DNA of 64,000 bases, from NCBI RefSeq assembly GCF_010726085.1, contig NZ_AP022560.1, positions 1,674,001 to 1,738,000 on the forward strand, in the 5' to 3' direction. The notes below the pieces were generated by a model. It saw only the letters and a list, made by a program, of their open reading frames with translations. It was not told the origin of the DNA and searched no databases. Source of the stretch: Mycolicibacterium moriokaense (GTDB lineage: Bacteria; Actinomycetota; Actinomycetes; Mycobacteriales; Mycobacteriaceae). Shown here piece by piece: positions 15,081 through 25,910 of this stretch (positions within the stretch are counted from its first letter, which is position 1; every line of letters begins with the position of its first letter). Both the position numbers and the translations under genes were made by a program.

Positions 15081-16261
15081 GTGGCGACCTTCGGGTACAC
15101 CGGCTGCTCGGGGCGCGGTCCGCCCTTGAGCCAGAACGTCGCTCCCGGTTTGCGGGCGCTTCGTCGCAGTGCCCACAGGGTGCCCTTGCAGATGCCCTCC
15201 TTGACCTTCGCGATCAGGCGGCCGCTGAAGTAGACGTCCACGGGGGAGTCGTCCTGGCGGGCGAGCTGCACGATGCCGGACTTGCGGCCGAGGCTGATGC
15301 AGGCGCCGCCGAACCCGTACTCGAGGTTCGCGGGCGTGGTGCCCGCGATGCGGCTCAGCACGGTGTTGGCGGCCTGCGGGCCAAGCTGTGACGCCGACGC
15401 GCAGCACATCCGCAACGGCTCGCCCGACGGCGACGCGCAGTCGCCCGCCGCGACGATGCGTTCGTCGTCGATGCTGGTCAGGGTCTCGTCGGTCAGCAGG
15501 CGACCCAGCTTGTCGGTGCGCAGTCCGCTGTTGGCGGCGAGGTCCGGCACACCGAAGCCGGCCGCCCACACGGTCACGGCGCTGGGGCGGACCGCGCCGT
15601 CGGCGAAGACCACCGCGTCGCGCCGTACCTCGGTCACGACGTCGGTCTCGAGCACCGCGACGCCCAGTCTGCGCAGCACCTTCGCGACGGATCGGCGGCC
15701 GGGTTCGGACAGGTAGGGGCCGAGCTGACCGCCGCAGACGAGGGTGACCCTGCGGCCCTGCTCGGCAAGTTCGGTGGCGGCCTCGATTCCGGTCAGCCCG
15801 GCGCCGACGACCGTCACCGGCGCGTCGGGGTGCAGGGTGTCGACGGTGTCGCGCAAGAGCTGCGCCTGCTCCAGTTCCGCCAGTGGATAAGCGAATTCGG
15901 TCGCGCCGGGCACCGACGCCGGAACCGTGCCGGTGCTGCCGACGGCGTACACGACGTAGTCATAGTCGAGAGCCTTGCCCGACGCCAGCTCGACAGTGCG
16001 GTTGGCAGCGTCGATACGGGTGGCGGTGTCTACGACGAGTTTGATTCCGTCACCGAGCAGGCTGCCGTAGTCGACGGTTGCGTCGTAGTTGCCCGCCACG
16101 TGCTGGTGCAGGCGGATCCGCTCGACGAACTTCGGTCGCGGGTTGACCAGGGTGATGGCCGGGGTGCCCGCGCTGCTGCCCATTCGCAATTGGTTGGCCG
16201 CGAGCGTTCCTGAGTAGCCGCCGCCGATGACGACGACCTTGGGTGCGTGATTTTCAGTCAT
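15077..16261 (-). CDS. FAD-dependent pyridine nucleotide oxidoreductase (copy 2)
   Basis: A 394-residue paralogue of the flavoprotein at 12894-14075: FAD motif VIGGGYSG at residues 10-17, shared segment NPRPKFVERIRLHQ, NAD(P)H motif VGAGLTGIE, and FAD contact AAGDCASPS. The tail has WLKGG like copy 1. The ATG at 16261 is only 8 nt behind the -10 TGTC of its ECF41-type promoter, so this mRNA is probably leaderless, unlike copy 1, which has a leader and ribosome binding site. The substrate is unknown; a role in reacting to a redox or electrophile stress sensed by the ECF41 factor is an inference from the operon. Confidence 0.88.
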   Translation of the reverse strand: MTENHAPKVVVIGGGYSGTLAANQLRMGSSAGTPAITLVNPRPKFVERIRLHQHVAGNYDATVDYGSLLGDGIKLVVDTATRIDAANRTVELASGKALDYDYVVYAVGSTGTVPASVPGATEFAYPLAELEQAQLLRDTVDTLHPDAPVTVVGAGLTGIEAATELAEQGRRVTLVCGGQLGPYLSEPGRRSVAKVLRRLGVAVLETDVVTEVRRDAVVFADGAVRPSAVTVWAAGFGVPDLAANSGLRTDKLGRLLTDETLTSIDDERIVAAGDCASPSGEPLRMCCASASQLGPQAANTVLSRIAGTTPANLEYGFGGACISLGRKSGIVQLARQDDSPVDVYFSGRLIAKVKEGICKGTLWALRRSARKPGATFWLKGGPRPEQPVYPKVAT

Positions 16262-16269
16262 GCTCTCAA

Positions 16270-16296
16270 GACACCGCCCACCCGTCGATCGTGACA
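16270..16296 (-). promoter_or_regulatory. ECF41-type promoter of module 2
   Basis: TGTCACG (16296 to 16290) is followed by exactly 16 nt and TGTCTT (16273 to 16268), the same geometry as upstream of module 1. The shared core around the -10 reads GCGGTGTCT in both. The two matching promoters support autoregulation or cross-regulation by the two ECF41 factors. Confidence 0.7.
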
Positions 16297-16324
16297 AAAA
16301 GTGACGTGGGTCACTCCAGTTGAA

Positions 16325-16388
16325 CCGCGAGCAGACGCGTACACCCCCGAAATTCCGCAAAAGTGGGGGTGTACGCGTCTGCTCGCGG
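16325..16388. terminator. Perfect 24-bp stem-loop after metG (palindrome family A)
   Basis: Arms at 16325-16348 and 16365-16388 are perfectly complementary over 24 bp around a 16-nt loop. The outer arm reads CGCGAGCAGACG, shared with three other palindromes in this window. It lies 7 bp behind the metG stop and probably acts as a bidirectional terminator, although no U-tract follows. A very similar repeat at other gene ends suggests a dispersed element and not a gene-specific structure. Confidence 0.75.
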
Positions 16389-16395
16389 AAAGATG

Positions 16396-17961
16396 TCAGT
16401 CCACTTGATAGCGCGGGAAGACGCCCACCGGGGCGGGCAGCTCGGTGCCGGGCGCCAATCGCGTACCGATCGCCGCGAACGTCCGCTGATCCTCCGGCAC
16501 GCCGAGCAGGTCGAGCAGTTTGGCCGTCGACTCGGGCATCACGGGCTGGGCCAACAGCGTCGCGATGCGCACCGTCTCCAGCGTGGTGTACAGCACGGTG
16601 CGAAACCGTGCCTCGTCGGACTTGCGCAGCACCCACGGCTCCTGCGCGGAGAAGTAGCGATTGGCCGCGCCGAGCACCGACCAGATGGCCTCCAGCGCCA
16701 GATGCATTGCGGTGGCCTCGAAATGCGTGCGCACCCGCTCGAGCAACCTGTCTGCGGCGTCCAACAACTCCTGATCGTCGGCGGTGAATTCGCCTGGCTC
16801 AGGGACGATTCCGTCGAGATTCTTGGCCACCATCGACAGCGACCGCTGCGCGAGGTTGCCCAACTCATTGGCCAGATCGGCGTTGATGCGGCCGATGATC
16901 GCTTCCTCGCTGTAGCTGCCGTCCTGGCCGAACGGCACCTCCCGTAGGAAGAAATAGCGCACCTGGTCGACGCCGAACGCGTCGACCAATGCGATCGGAT
17001 CGACCACGTTGCCGACCGACTTGCTCATCTTCTCGCCGCGGTTGAGTACGAAGCCGTGCACAAAGACCTTGCGCGGCAACTCGATTCCCGCCGACATCAG
17101 AAACGCCGGCCAGTACACGGTGTGGAACCGGATGATGTCCTTGCCGATCATGTGCAGATCGGCGGGCCAGTACCGCTGGAACAGCGGCGAGGACGTATCG
17201 GGGAACCCGACGCCGGTGAGGTAGTTGGTCAGCGCGTCGACCCACACGTACATCACGTGGTCGGGATGGTCCGGAACCGGCACACCCCAGTCGAACGTCG
17301 TTCGCGAGATGGAGAAGTCGCGCAATCCGCCGGACACGAAGCTGACCACCTCATTGCGCCGCACGGCGGGCTCGATGAACTCCGGGTGCGCTTCGTAGTG
17401 CGCCAGCAGCTTTTCCGTGTAGGCCGACAGCCGGAAGAAGTACGTCTGCTCCTCGGTCCACGTGACGGGGGCACCGGTCTCGGTGGCCACCCGGACCCCG
17501 TCGGCGTTGATGCTCGTTTCGGCCTCGGTGACGAAACCTTCGTCGCGCACCGAGTACCAGCCCGCATACGTGTCGAGATAGATGTCGCCGGACTCGTTCA
17601 TCCGCTTCCACAGCTCGATCGACGCCTCGTAGTGGTCGGCGTCGGAGGTCCGGATGAAGCGGTCGAACGAGATGTTGAGCCGTTCCTGCAGCCGTTGGAA
17701 CACATCCGAGTTGCGCCGCGCCAGCTCGGCGGTCGGAATGCCGAGGGCGGCGGCCGTTTCGGCCATCTTCTGGCCGTGCACGTCGGTGCCCGTCAGATAG
17801 CGGACGTCGAAGCCGTCCAGCCGTTTGAAGCGCGCGATCGAGTCCGTGGCGATGTACTCGTACGCGTGCCCGATGTGCGGGTCGCCGTTGGGGTAGGCGA
17901 TGGCGGTGGTGATGTAGTACGGGGTGCGCGTCCCCGCGCCGGGGGAAGACGAGGTACTCAT
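16396..17961 (-). CDS. metG: Methionyl-tRNA synthetase
   Basis: A 521-residue class I aminoacyl-tRNA synthetase that charges tRNA-Met. The HIGH box is HIGH in [11 protein letters not shown] near residue 30, and the KMSKS loop is [10 protein letters not shown]. The catalytic core is followed by a helical anticodon-binding domain with NELGNLAQR and W-rich segments; there is no C-terminal tRNA-binding EMAP-like extension, which is usual for mycobacterial MetS (Rv1007c). The ATG at 17961 is chosen over the GTG two codons upstream because GAGG sits 5 nt before the ATG and overlaps that GTG. It diverges from tatD with 25 bp between starts. Confidence 0.96.
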   Translation of the reverse strand: MSTSSSPGAGTRTPYYITTAIAYPNGDPHIGHAYEYIATDSIARFKRLDGFDVRYLTGTDVHGQKMAETAAALGIPTAELARRNSDVFQRLQERLNISFDRFIRTSDADHYEASIELWKRMNESGDIYLDTYAGWYSVRDEGFVTEAETSINADGVRVATETGAPVTWTEEQTYFFRLSAYTEKLLAHYEAHPEFIEPAVRRNEVVSFVSGGLRDFSISRTTFDWGVPVPDHPDHVMYVWVDALTNYLTGVGFPDTSSPLFQRYWPADLHMIGKDIIRFHTVYWPAFLMSAGIELPRKVFVHGFVLNRGEKMSKSVGNVVDPIALVDAFGVDQVRYFFLREVPFGQDGSYSEEAIIGRINADLANELGNLAQRSLSMVAKNLDGIVPEPGEFTADDQELLDAADRLLERVRTHFEATAMHLALEAIWSVLGAANRYFSAQEPWVLRKSDEARFRTVLYTTLETVRIATLLAQPVMPESTAKLLDLLGVPEDQRTFAAIGTRLAPGTELPAPVGVFPRYQVD

Positions 17962-17974
17962 TTGCACCTCAGCT

Positions 17975-17980
17975 TATTGT
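17975..17980 (+). promoter_or_regulatory. Leaderless -10 element of tatD (TATTGT)
   Basis: TATTGT is followed by 6 nt and then the GTG of tatD. No ribosome binding site is present, so translation should begin at the mRNA 5' end. Confidence 0.6.
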
Positions 17981-17986
17981 GTGGCC

Positions 17987-18841
17987 GTGAGTGACAAGCG
18001 CTCAGCCAGACGGGAGAAGCCCCCGGCCCCGGAGCCGCTCGTACCCCTCATCGACGCGCACACCCATCTCGACGCGTGCGGCGCGACCGATGCCGCCAGC
18101 ATCCACGAGATCGTCGACCGGGCCGAGGCGGTGGGCGTGCAGGCGGTTGTGACGATCGCTGACGACCTCGCATCCGCGCGTTGGGTCGCCGAGGCTGCCG
18201 ACGCCGATCCGCGCGTCTACGCCGCCGTCGCCCTGCATCCCACGCGCGCCAACGCGCTCACCGACGACGCCAAGACCGTCATCGAACAGCTGGCCCAGCA
18301 TCCTCGCGTGGTGGCCGTCGGCGAGACGGGCATGGACATGTACTGGCCCGGCCGCCTCGGAGGGTGTGCCGACCCTACGAGCCAGCGGGAGGGGTTCGCC
18401 TGGCACATCGATCTGGCCAAGCGCACCGGCAAGCCGCTGATGATCCACAACCGCGACGCGGACGCCGAGGTCCTGGACGTTCTGCGCGCTGAGGGCGCAC
18501 CCGACACCGTGATCTTCCACTGCTTCTCGTCGGACGCCGAGATGGCCAGGACCTGCGTGGCCAACGGCTGGGTGCTCAGCCTGTCCGGCACCGTCAGCTT
18601 CCGCAACGCCACTGCGCTCCGGGAAGCGGCGTCGCTGATCCCGCCCGAGCAACTGCTCGTCGAGACCGACGCGCCGTTCCTGACGCCGCATCCGTACCGA
18701 GGCGCGCCGAACGAGCCCTACTGCCTCCCCTACACTGTTCGTGCGCTGGCCGACCTTCTCAGCAGGCCTGCTGAGGACATCGCGCACGAAACCACGACGA
18801 CGGCCGCCCGTGTTTACGGGCTGGCGAGTTGCTGCCCGTAA
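17987..18841 (+). CDS. tatD: TatD-family metal-dependent deoxyribonuclease
   Basis: A 284-residue TIM-barrel hydrolase. Metal-binding segments are IDAHTHLD, VGETGMDMYW, MIHNRDAD, FHCFSSD and VETDAPFLTPHPYRG, covering the usual HxH, E, H, H and D ligands. TatD proteins are 3'-5' exonucleases/DNases linked to repair and quality control. It corresponds to Rv1008, between metS and rpfB. The GTG start is chosen from the leaderless -10 element and gives a normal family length; the frame upstream of it runs into metG on the other strand. Confidence 0.93.
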   Translation: MSDKRSARREKPPAPEPLVPLIDAHTHLDACGATDAASIHEIVDRAEAVGVQAVVTIADDLASARWVAEAADADPRVYAAVALHPTRANALTDDAKTVIEQLAQHPRVVAVGETGMDMYWPGRLGGCADPTSQREGFAWHIDLAKRTGKPLMIHNRDADAEVLDVLRAEGAPDTVIFHCFSSDAEMARTCVANGWVLSLSGTVSFRNATALREAASLIPPEQLLVETDAPFLTPHPYRGAPNEPYCLPYTVRALADLLSRPAEDIAHETTTTAARVYGLASCCP

Positions 18842-18857
18842 GGCTTTTCGTTACCGT
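18829..18857 (+). promoter_or_regulatory. Candidate sigma-A promoter and leader of the rpfB operon
   Basis: TTGCTG (18829-18834), a 17-bp spacer and TACCGT (18852-18857) predict transcription from about 18864, giving a leader of roughly 58 nt before the TTG start of rpfB. In M. tuberculosis the rpfB-ksgA-ispE leader has been described as an RNA switch. Whether the shorter leader here keeps such a structure cannot be told by eye. Confidence 0.5.
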
Positions 18858-18891
18858 CTTGTGATCAAACGCGGCAGGCTTCGCGGGCTGA

Positions 18892-20972
<2,081 letters not shown>

Positions 20973-20987
20973 TCAGCGCGGGGCCGC

Positions 20988-21773
20988 TCAGCGCAGCGCC
21001 CGAGCTATCAGTGCGACGAACTCACGACACGATCCGTAGCGGTCGTCCGGCGCTTTCGCCAGTGCTTTGGCCGCGATCGAGTCGAAAATGCGTGGCAGCC
21101 AAGAACTTTCGCGTGACCAACGCGGCGGCGTCAGGTGCAGATGCGCTTCGATGAGGCCGAGTGCGGTCGGCGCCGTGAACGGCGGCGACCCGGTGACCAG
21201 TTCGACGACGGTGCAGGCCAGCGCGTACTCGTCGGTGGCTTCGGTCGGGGCGTGTCCGGTGATCAGTTCCGGTGCGGCATAAGGCAACGACGCCTCGATC
21301 TGCGTCGGCCGGTAGCCGATATCGTCGGCGATCGTGTGCGCGACGCCGAAGTCGATGAGGACAGCGTCCGAAAGATCCTGGCGAACAAGGATATTCGGCG
21401 GCTTGACGTCGCAGTGCAGTATCGCGCGGTTGTGCGCATAGTCCAGCGCGTCGGCGATCTGCTCCAGCGCGGTGAGCCGTGCGGCCACGGAATCCACCTC
21501 GGTGACGTCGCTGCCCCAGACGAGTTCCATCGAGAGCCATCCGGGTCCGCGGTCGAACACCGTCACGATATGGGGATGGTGCAGGCGCTGGGCGAATTCG
21601 AACTCGCGCTTCAGTCGGGCGATGTGCGCGAGATCGCTGAGATGACCGTCGAGCACCTTCAGTGCCACTTCCCGGCCGGTCGCGTCGTGCGCCCGATAGA
21701 CAGTCGCGTATCCGCCGCGGCCGACCACTTCATCGACGACGTGACCTTCGAACCGCTCGCCCGGCGAGAGCAC
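20988..21773 (-). CDS. Soluble Ser/Thr protein kinase, non-RD type
   Basis: A 261-residue protein that is almost only a kinase domain, with no transmembrane segment or sensor domain. It has the glycine loop GRGGYATVYRA, Lys39 (VALKVL), catalytic loop HCDVKPPN with Asp122, and DFG at 141-143. The residue before the catalytic Asp is Cys instead of Arg (HCD, not HRD), so it is a non-RD kinase not expected to need activation-loop phosphorylation. It lies on the minus strand between rsmA and ispE, where M. tuberculosis has none, and so splits the rpfB-ksgA-ispE operon. TAGTCT sits 6 nt before the GTG, giving a leaderless transcript. Confidence 0.9.
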   Translation of the reverse strand: MLSPGERFEGHVVDEVVGRGGYATVYRAHDATGREVALKVLDGHLSDLAHIARLKREFEFAQRLHHPHIVTVFDRGPGWLSMELVWGSDVTEVDSVAARLTALEQIADALDYAHNRAILHCDVKPPNILVRQDLSDAVLIDFGVAHTIADDIGYRPTQIEASLPYAAPELITGHAPTEATDEYALACTVVELVTGSPPFTAPTALGLIEAHLHLTPPRWSRESSWLPRIFDSIAAKALAKAPDDRYGSCREFVALIARALR

Positions 21774-21779
21774 GTTCCC

Positions 21780-21785
21780 AGACTA
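21780..21785 (-). promoter_or_regulatory. Leaderless -10 element of the kinase gene (TAGTCT)
   Basis: On the minus strand TAGTCT is followed by 6 nt and the GTG at 21773; there is no ribosome binding site. Confidence 0.55.
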
Positions 21786-21844
21786 GGGGCTTCATCAGCG
21801 GCATTGACCTGCTCAGACGGCTGCTGGCGGGGGACCGACTCCGA

Positions 21845-21850
21845 TAGTGT
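21845..21850 (+). promoter_or_regulatory. Leaderless -10 element of ispE (TAGTGT)
   Basis: TAGTGT is followed by 6 nt and the GTG at 21857. This gives ispE its own promoter, which fits its separation from rpfB-rsmA by the oppositely transcribed kinase gene. Confidence 0.6.
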
Positions 21851-21856
21851 CGTCTG

Positions 21857-22819
21857 GTGTCCAATGGCAGCACCGCCTCCGAGTGGGTTCCGACCGGATC
21901 GGTCACGGTGCGCGTGCCGGGCAAGGTCAATCTGTACCTCGAGGTGGGGGATAGCCGCGACGACGGATATCACGAGCTGACCACCGTGTTTCATGCGGTT
22001 TCGCTGCTCGACGAGGTCACAGTCCGCAACGCGGACGTGTTGTCGCTGGAGCTCACGGGGGAGGGCGCCGATACGCTGCCTGCCGATTCGAGCAACCTCG
22101 CGTGGCGCGCCGCCGAGTTGCTGGCCGACCACGTCGGTCGGGCGCCCGATGTCGCGATCGTCGTCGAGAAGTCGATTCCCGTCGCAGGCGGGATGGCGGG
22201 CGGCAGCGCCGACGCGGCCGGGGTGCTCGTCGCCATGAACACGCTCTGGGAGCTGGGTGTGCCGCGCCGCGACCTGCACGCGCTGGCCGCCCAGCTGGGG
22301 AGCGACGTGCCGTTCGCGCTGCACGGCGGAACCGCACTGGGGACCGGCCGCGGCGAAGAGCTGGCAACCGTGTTGGCACGCAACATGTTTCATTGGGTGC
22401 TGGCGTTCGCCGACCGCGGGCTGTCGACACCGGCGGTCTTCGCCGAACTCGATCGGCTGCGTGAGGCAGGGGACCGCAACGCGCCCCCGCGCCTCGACGA
22501 TCCTGAGCCGGTACTGGCGGCGCTGGCCTCGGGCGATCCGGCAGAGTTGGCGCCGTTGCTCGGCAACGACCTGCAGGCCGCGGCGCTGTCGCTGGACCCC
22601 GGTCTGCGCCGGACGCTGCGGGCGGGTACCGAGGCGGGCGCGCTCGCCGGCATCGTGTCGGGTTCGGGGCCGACGTGTGCGTTCCTATGCGAGTCGGCCG
22701 CCGCGGCGGTCGACGTCGCCTCGGAGATGGCAGGGGCCGGGGTGTGCCGGACGGTGCGCGTCGCCAGCGGGCCGGTGCAGGGCGCTCGGGTGGTGCCGGC
22801 GCCGTCGGCGTCTGTCTGA
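21857..22819 (+). CDS. ispE: 4-diphosphocytidyl-2-C-methyl-D-erythritol kinase
   Basis: A 320-residue GHMP kinase of the MEP isoprenoid pathway; it phosphorylates the 2-hydroxyl of CDP-methylerythritol with ATP. Family motifs are [12 protein letters not shown] at the N-terminus, the ATP-binding loop [14 protein letters not shown] near residues 109-122, and the C-terminal [12 protein letters not shown]. It corresponds to ispE (Rv1011) downstream of ksgA. It supplies IPP and DMAPP for decaprenyl phosphate, menaquinone and other isoprenoids. The start GTG is supported by the adjacent leaderless -10 element. Confidence 0.94.
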   Translation: MSNGSTASEWVPTGSVTVRVPGKVNLYLEVGDSRDDGYHELTTVFHAVSLLDEVTVRNADVLSLELTGEGADTLPADSSNLAWRAAELLADHVGRAPDVAIVVEKSIPVAGGMAGGSADAAGVLVAMNTLWELGVPRRDLHALAAQLGSDVPFALHGGTALGTGRGEELATVLARNMFHWVLAFADRGLSTPAVFAELDRLREAGDRNAPPRLDDPEPVLAALASGDPAELAPLLGNDLQAAALSLDPGLRRTLRAGTEAGALAGIVSGSGPTCAFLCESAAAAVDVASEMAGAGVCRTVRVASGPVQGARVVPAPSASV

Positions 22820-22855
22820 TCCGCGTGTGACACAGACCTCAATAATCGCGATATT

Positions 22856-22884
22856 TTGGCACTTACTTAAGAGTTGTTTAAGAT
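22856..22884 (+). promoter_or_regulatory. Sigma-A promoter upstream of the leader ORF and pks16
   Basis: TTGGCA (22856-22861), a 17-bp spacer and TAAGAT (22879-22884) form one of the best promoter matches in the window. The predicted start of transcription, near 22891-22893, falls at the GTG of the small ORF that precedes pks16. Confidence 0.65.
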
Positions 22885-22892
22885 GATCGACG

Positions 22893-23099
22893 GTGAAAAC
22901 TAGCGGTCATGGATTGGACGCGATAGTTACGGCCACCGACAGCCTCGGTGGTCGTTTCGTACTGGCCCGTCGCGAGGCATCACCAATTCGAGACTCAACC
23001 GCTCCCCAATTGTGTGCGCGCCTCCTGGAAAGCGCCCCTGATCAGGCGGAGTATGACAATCGGGCATTTGCTGTCCCGGGACCGAGGAGGTTGTGGTGA
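22893..23099 (+). CDS. Candidate 68-residue leader ORF coupled to pks16
   Basis: A GTG-initiated ORF whose first codon coincides with the predicted transcription start, and whose TGA overlaps the GTG start of pks16 by 4 bp (GTGA). The sequence has no recognised domain, signal peptide or repeat. M. tuberculosis also carries a small unknown gene (Rv1012) between ispE and pks16, but I cannot tell whether the two are related. The 4-bp overlap suggests translational coupling; the alternative is a roughly 200-nt untranslated leader. Codon use cannot be judged on so short a frame, so this entry is tentative. Confidence 0.4.
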   Translation: MKTSGHGLDAIVTATDSLGGRFVLARREASPIRDSTAPQLCARLLESAPDQAEYDNRAFAVPGPRRLW

Positions 23100-24730
23100 G
23101 CCGATTCACCGAGAAGATGTACCGCAACGCCCGAACCGCCAAAACGGGCATGGTCACCGGTGAACCGCATGAGCCCGTCCGCCACACCTGGGGCGAGGTC
23201 CACGAGCGGGCCCGCTGCATCGCGGGTGGCCTCGCGCAGGCGGGCATCGGCCTCGGGGACTCGGTTGGCGTGCTCGCCGGCTTCCCCGTGGAGATCGCGC
23301 CCACCGCGCAGGCCCTGTGGATGCGCGGCGCCTGCCTGACGATGCTTCACCAGCCCACACCGAGGACCGACCTCGTGATCTGGGCCGAGGACACGATGAA
23401 CGTCATCGGCATGATCGAGGCCAAGGCCGTCATCGTCTCCGAGCCGTTCCTGGTGGCCATCCCGGTGCTGGAGGAGAAGGGCATCAAGGTCCTGACCGTC
23501 GCCGACCTGTTGGCGTCGGAGCCGATCGACCCGATCGACGTCGGCGAGGACGACCTCGCGCTGATGCAGCTGACCTCCGGATCCACCGGATCCCCCAAGG
23601 CCGTGCAGATCACGCACCGCAACATCTACTCCAACGCGGAGGCGATGTTCATCGGCGCCGAGTACGACGTCGAGAAGGACGTCATGGTCAGCTGGCTGCC
23701 CTGCTTCCACGACATGGGCATGGTCGGCTTCCTGACCATCCCGATGTACTTCGGCGCGGAGCTGGTCAAGGTCACGCCGATGGACTTCCTGCGCGACACG
23801 CTGCTGTGGGCCAAGCTCATCGACAAGTACAAGGGCACCATGACCGCGGCGCCCAACTTCGCGTACGCGCTGTTCGCCAAGCGGCTGCGGCGCCAGGCCA
23901 AGCCCGGCGACTTCGATCTGTCGACGCTGCGGTTCGCGCTGTCGGGCGCCGAGCCCGTCGAGCCTGCCGACGTCGAGGACCTGCTCGACGCGGGCAAGCC
24001 GTTCGGCCTGCGGCCCGAGGCGATCCTGCCGGCCTACGGCATGGCCGAGACGACGCTGGCGGTGTCGTTCTCGCCGTGCGGTGCGGGCCTGGTGGTCGAC
24101 GAGGTCGACGCCGACCTGCTGGCCGCGCTGCGTCGCGCCGTGCCCGCCACCAAGGGCAACACCCGGCGGCTGGCCTCGCTCGGCCCGCTGCTGAAGGACC
24201 TCGAGGCGCGCGTCATCGACGAGCAGGGCAACGTGATGCCGCCCCGCGGCGTCGGTGTCATCGAGCTGCGCGGTGAGTGCCTGACGCCCGGCTACATCAC
24301 CATGGGCGGTTTCATCCCCACCCAGGACGAGCACGGCTGGTACGACACCGGCGACCTCGGTTACATCACCGAGGAGGGCAACATCATCGTGTGCGGCCGC
24401 GTCAAGGACGTCATCATCATGGCCGGCCGCAACATCTACCCGACCGACATCGAGCGTGCGGCGTGCCGCGTCGAGGGAGTCCGCCCCGGCTGTGCCGTCG
24501 CCGTGCGACTGGACGCGGGCCATTCGCGAGAAACCTTCGCCGTGGCCGTCGAATCCAACGCCTGGCAGGACCCAGCCGAGGTGCATCGCATCGAGCGGCA
24601 GGTCGCCCACGAGGTCGTCGCCGAGGTCGACGTGCGTCCGCGCAACGTCGTCGTGCTCGGTCCGGGCAGCATCCCGAAGACTCCGTCGGGCAAGCTGCGC
24701 CGCTCCACCTCGGTCTCCCTGGTCACTTAG
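23096..24730 (+). CDS. pks16: Fatty acyl-AMP ligase / acyl-CoA synthetase (Pks16-type)
   Basis: A 544-residue adenylate-forming enzyme of the ANL superfamily. ATP-binding P-loop [18 protein letters not shown] lies near residue 160, the A5-like AYGMAET near 310, YDTGDLGYI near 415, the hinge [20 protein letters not shown], and the C-terminal catalytic lysine region PSGKLRRS. The order corresponds to Rv1013, annotated pks16 although it is a ligase and not a polyketide synthase. It activates a fatty acid as acyl-AMP; the final acceptor (CoA or a carrier protein) is not known. GTG 23096 is chosen because GAGGAGG at 23084-23090 is 5 nt upstream, and it overlaps the leader ORF stop. Confidence 0.9.
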   Translation: MSRFTEKMYRNARTAKTGMVTGEPHEPVRHTWGEVHERARCIAGGLAQAGIGLGDSVGVLAGFPVEIAPTAQALWMRGACLTMLHQPTPRTDLVIWAEDTMNVIGMIEAKAVIVSEPFLVAIPVLEEKGIKVLTVADLLASEPIDPIDVGEDDLALMQLTSGSTGSPKAVQITHRNIYSNAEAMFIGAEYDVEKDVMVSWLPCFHDMGMVGFLTIPMYFGAELVKVTPMDFLRDTLLWAKLIDKYKGTMTAAPNFAYALFAKRLRRQAKPGDFDLSTLRFALSGAEPVEPADVEDLLDAGKPFGLRPEAILPAYGMAETTLAVSFSPCGAGLVVDEVDADLLAALRRAVPATKGNTRRLASLGPLLKDLEARVIDEQGNVMPPRGVGVIELRGECLTPGYITMGGFIPTQDEHGWYDTGDLGYITEEGNIIVCGRVKDVIIMAGRNIYPTDIERAACRVEGVRPGCAVAVRLDAGHSRETFAVAVESNAWQDPAEVHRIERQVAHEVVAEVDVRPRNVVVLGPGSIPKTPSGKLRRSTSVSLVT

Positions 24731-24734
24731 TACT

Positions 24735-24796
24735 CGCGAGCAGACGCGAACACCCCCAAAATATCGCGTATTTAGGGGCGTTCGCGTCTGCTCGCG
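24735..24796. terminator. Stem-loop between convergent pks16 and phosphotransferase genes (palindrome family A)
   Basis: Arms 24735-24756 and 24775-24796 pair over 22 bp with one G-T pair around an AT-rich loop. The arm begins CGCGAGCAGACGCG as at 16325. It starts 4 bp after the pks16 stop and probably serves as a terminator for both facing genes. Confidence 0.75.
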
Positions 24797-24815
24797 TTTC
24801 GAACGTGCGACGTGA

Positions 24816-25865
24816 TTAGGCGCGGATCGCGTCGATAGTCCAGGCGGGCAGGATCGGTGCCTTCGTCAGAAAGTGGTCACCCTGGCCGTTGTTGCGCAAC
24901 AGCACCTGAGTGCGCATGATGCAGCAGCCCATCCGCACCATCGCGAAAATCTCGTACCAGTCCAGGTTTTCGAGTTCGCGGCCGATCATCTCCTCGAACC
25001 TGCGGGCCACGGCGGTGCGGCTGTCGAAGCCGGGCAGCTCCGGGTCGAGGTCGAGGCCGTTGACCTCCAGCATCTGCTTACGCGTCGCCAACCACCACGC
25101 GAAGTCGGCCTCGGCGGGGCACACGCACGCCTGTTCCCAGTCCAGCGCCCCGACGAGCCGGCCGGTGTCGTCGAAGATCGCGTTGGACATCCGGGCATCA
25201 CCCCAACAGATCGTCGGTGGTGCGGTCTCGTCGGGCTGTCGTCGGCGCAACCACTCGAACGCCTCGGTGAGCACGTCGGGCACCTGGTTGTCGGATCCCC
25301 ACCGCGCGTACTCGTGCCACCACGCGAGTTCCGCCGACACGCCGAACCCGGCTGGCCGCTCCAGCCACGGCGCCTCGTCGACCGGAACGCTCTGCAGCCG
25401 CACGAGTGTTTCGAGGAACCCGTCGTGTGCCCGGCGCTGGACCTCGGGGCCGGCGTCGTGCATCCAGCCCCGCGTGGCGTACGAGGTGTCCGACGGTGTG
25501 TGCCCGACGATGCGCGGCATCACAAGGAATTTCGAGCCGATCCAGGCGCGGTCGGGCTCGTACAGGATCGGTGACGGCGTCGCGATGCCGTACTCGTGGA
25601 GCAGTTCCTGCGTCAGAGTCTGCGCGCCGAGATCGTATTCGCGAAAGATTCCTCCGCCGCTCGGCGGGATCCGGATGACGTACTCGTTTGTCGCGCCGTC
25701 GACCTCGGCGGAGAACACCAGGCTTTCGCTCGACCATCCCGCCGCCCGATTAGCTGTACTCAGTTCCGAGACGACGGCTTCGCCGGCGAAGCGATGCTTG
25801 AACCACTTCTGCAGCTGCGCCCGGGTGGCGGCGAGGTCGCGTTGGACGAGCGTGATGCCAGCCAT
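24816..25865 (-). CDS. Phosphotransferase-family (aminoglycoside-phosphotransferase-like) protein
   Basis: A 349-residue kinase-like protein of the APH/choline kinase fold. The catalytic Brenner-type motif is CWGDARMSN (normally HGDxxxxN) and the metal-binding segment is LDWEQA. The glycine-loop and lysine region in the N-terminal lobe is EYVIRIPPSGGG. Mycobacteria have many such proteins, often near acyl-CoA dehydrogenases; substrates are mostly unknown and drug resistance should not be assumed. The first histidine of the Brenner motif is replaced by tryptophan-glycine context (CWGD), so activity is uncertain. An operator-like repeat lies 46 bp upstream, shared with the TetR gene nearby. Confidence 0.82.
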   Translation of the reverse strand: MAGITLVQRDLAATRAQLQKWFKHRFAGEAVVSELSTANRAAGWSSESLVFSAEVDGATNEYVIRIPPSGGGIFREYDLGAQTLTQELLHEYGIATPSPILYEPDRAWIGSKFLVMPRIVGHTPSDTSYATRGWMHDAGPEVQRRAHDGFLETLVRLQSVPVDEAPWLERPAGFGVSAELAWWHEYARWGSDNQVPDVLTEAFEWLRRRQPDETAPPTICWGDARMSNAIFDDTGRLVGALDWEQACVCPAEADFAWWLATRKQMLEVNGLDLDPELPGFDSRTAVARRFEEMIGRELENLDWYEIFAMVRMGCCIMRTQVLLRNNGQGDHFLTKAPILPAWTIDAIRA

Positions 25866-25910
25866 GCCGAACAGATTTACACAGCGCCCGCTGGATGTAA
25901 AGAATCTGAG

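Noticed and set aside
15081..15569. N-terminal extension of the second ECF41 sigma factor
   Set aside because: It overlaps the flavoprotein gene in another frame; the GTG at 15080 gives the same length and coupling as copy 1.
24816..25865. Phosphotransferase as an aminoglycoside resistance gene
   Set aside because: The family fold is shared by many kinases of unknown substrate in mycobacteria, and the catalytic motif reads CWGD and not HGD.
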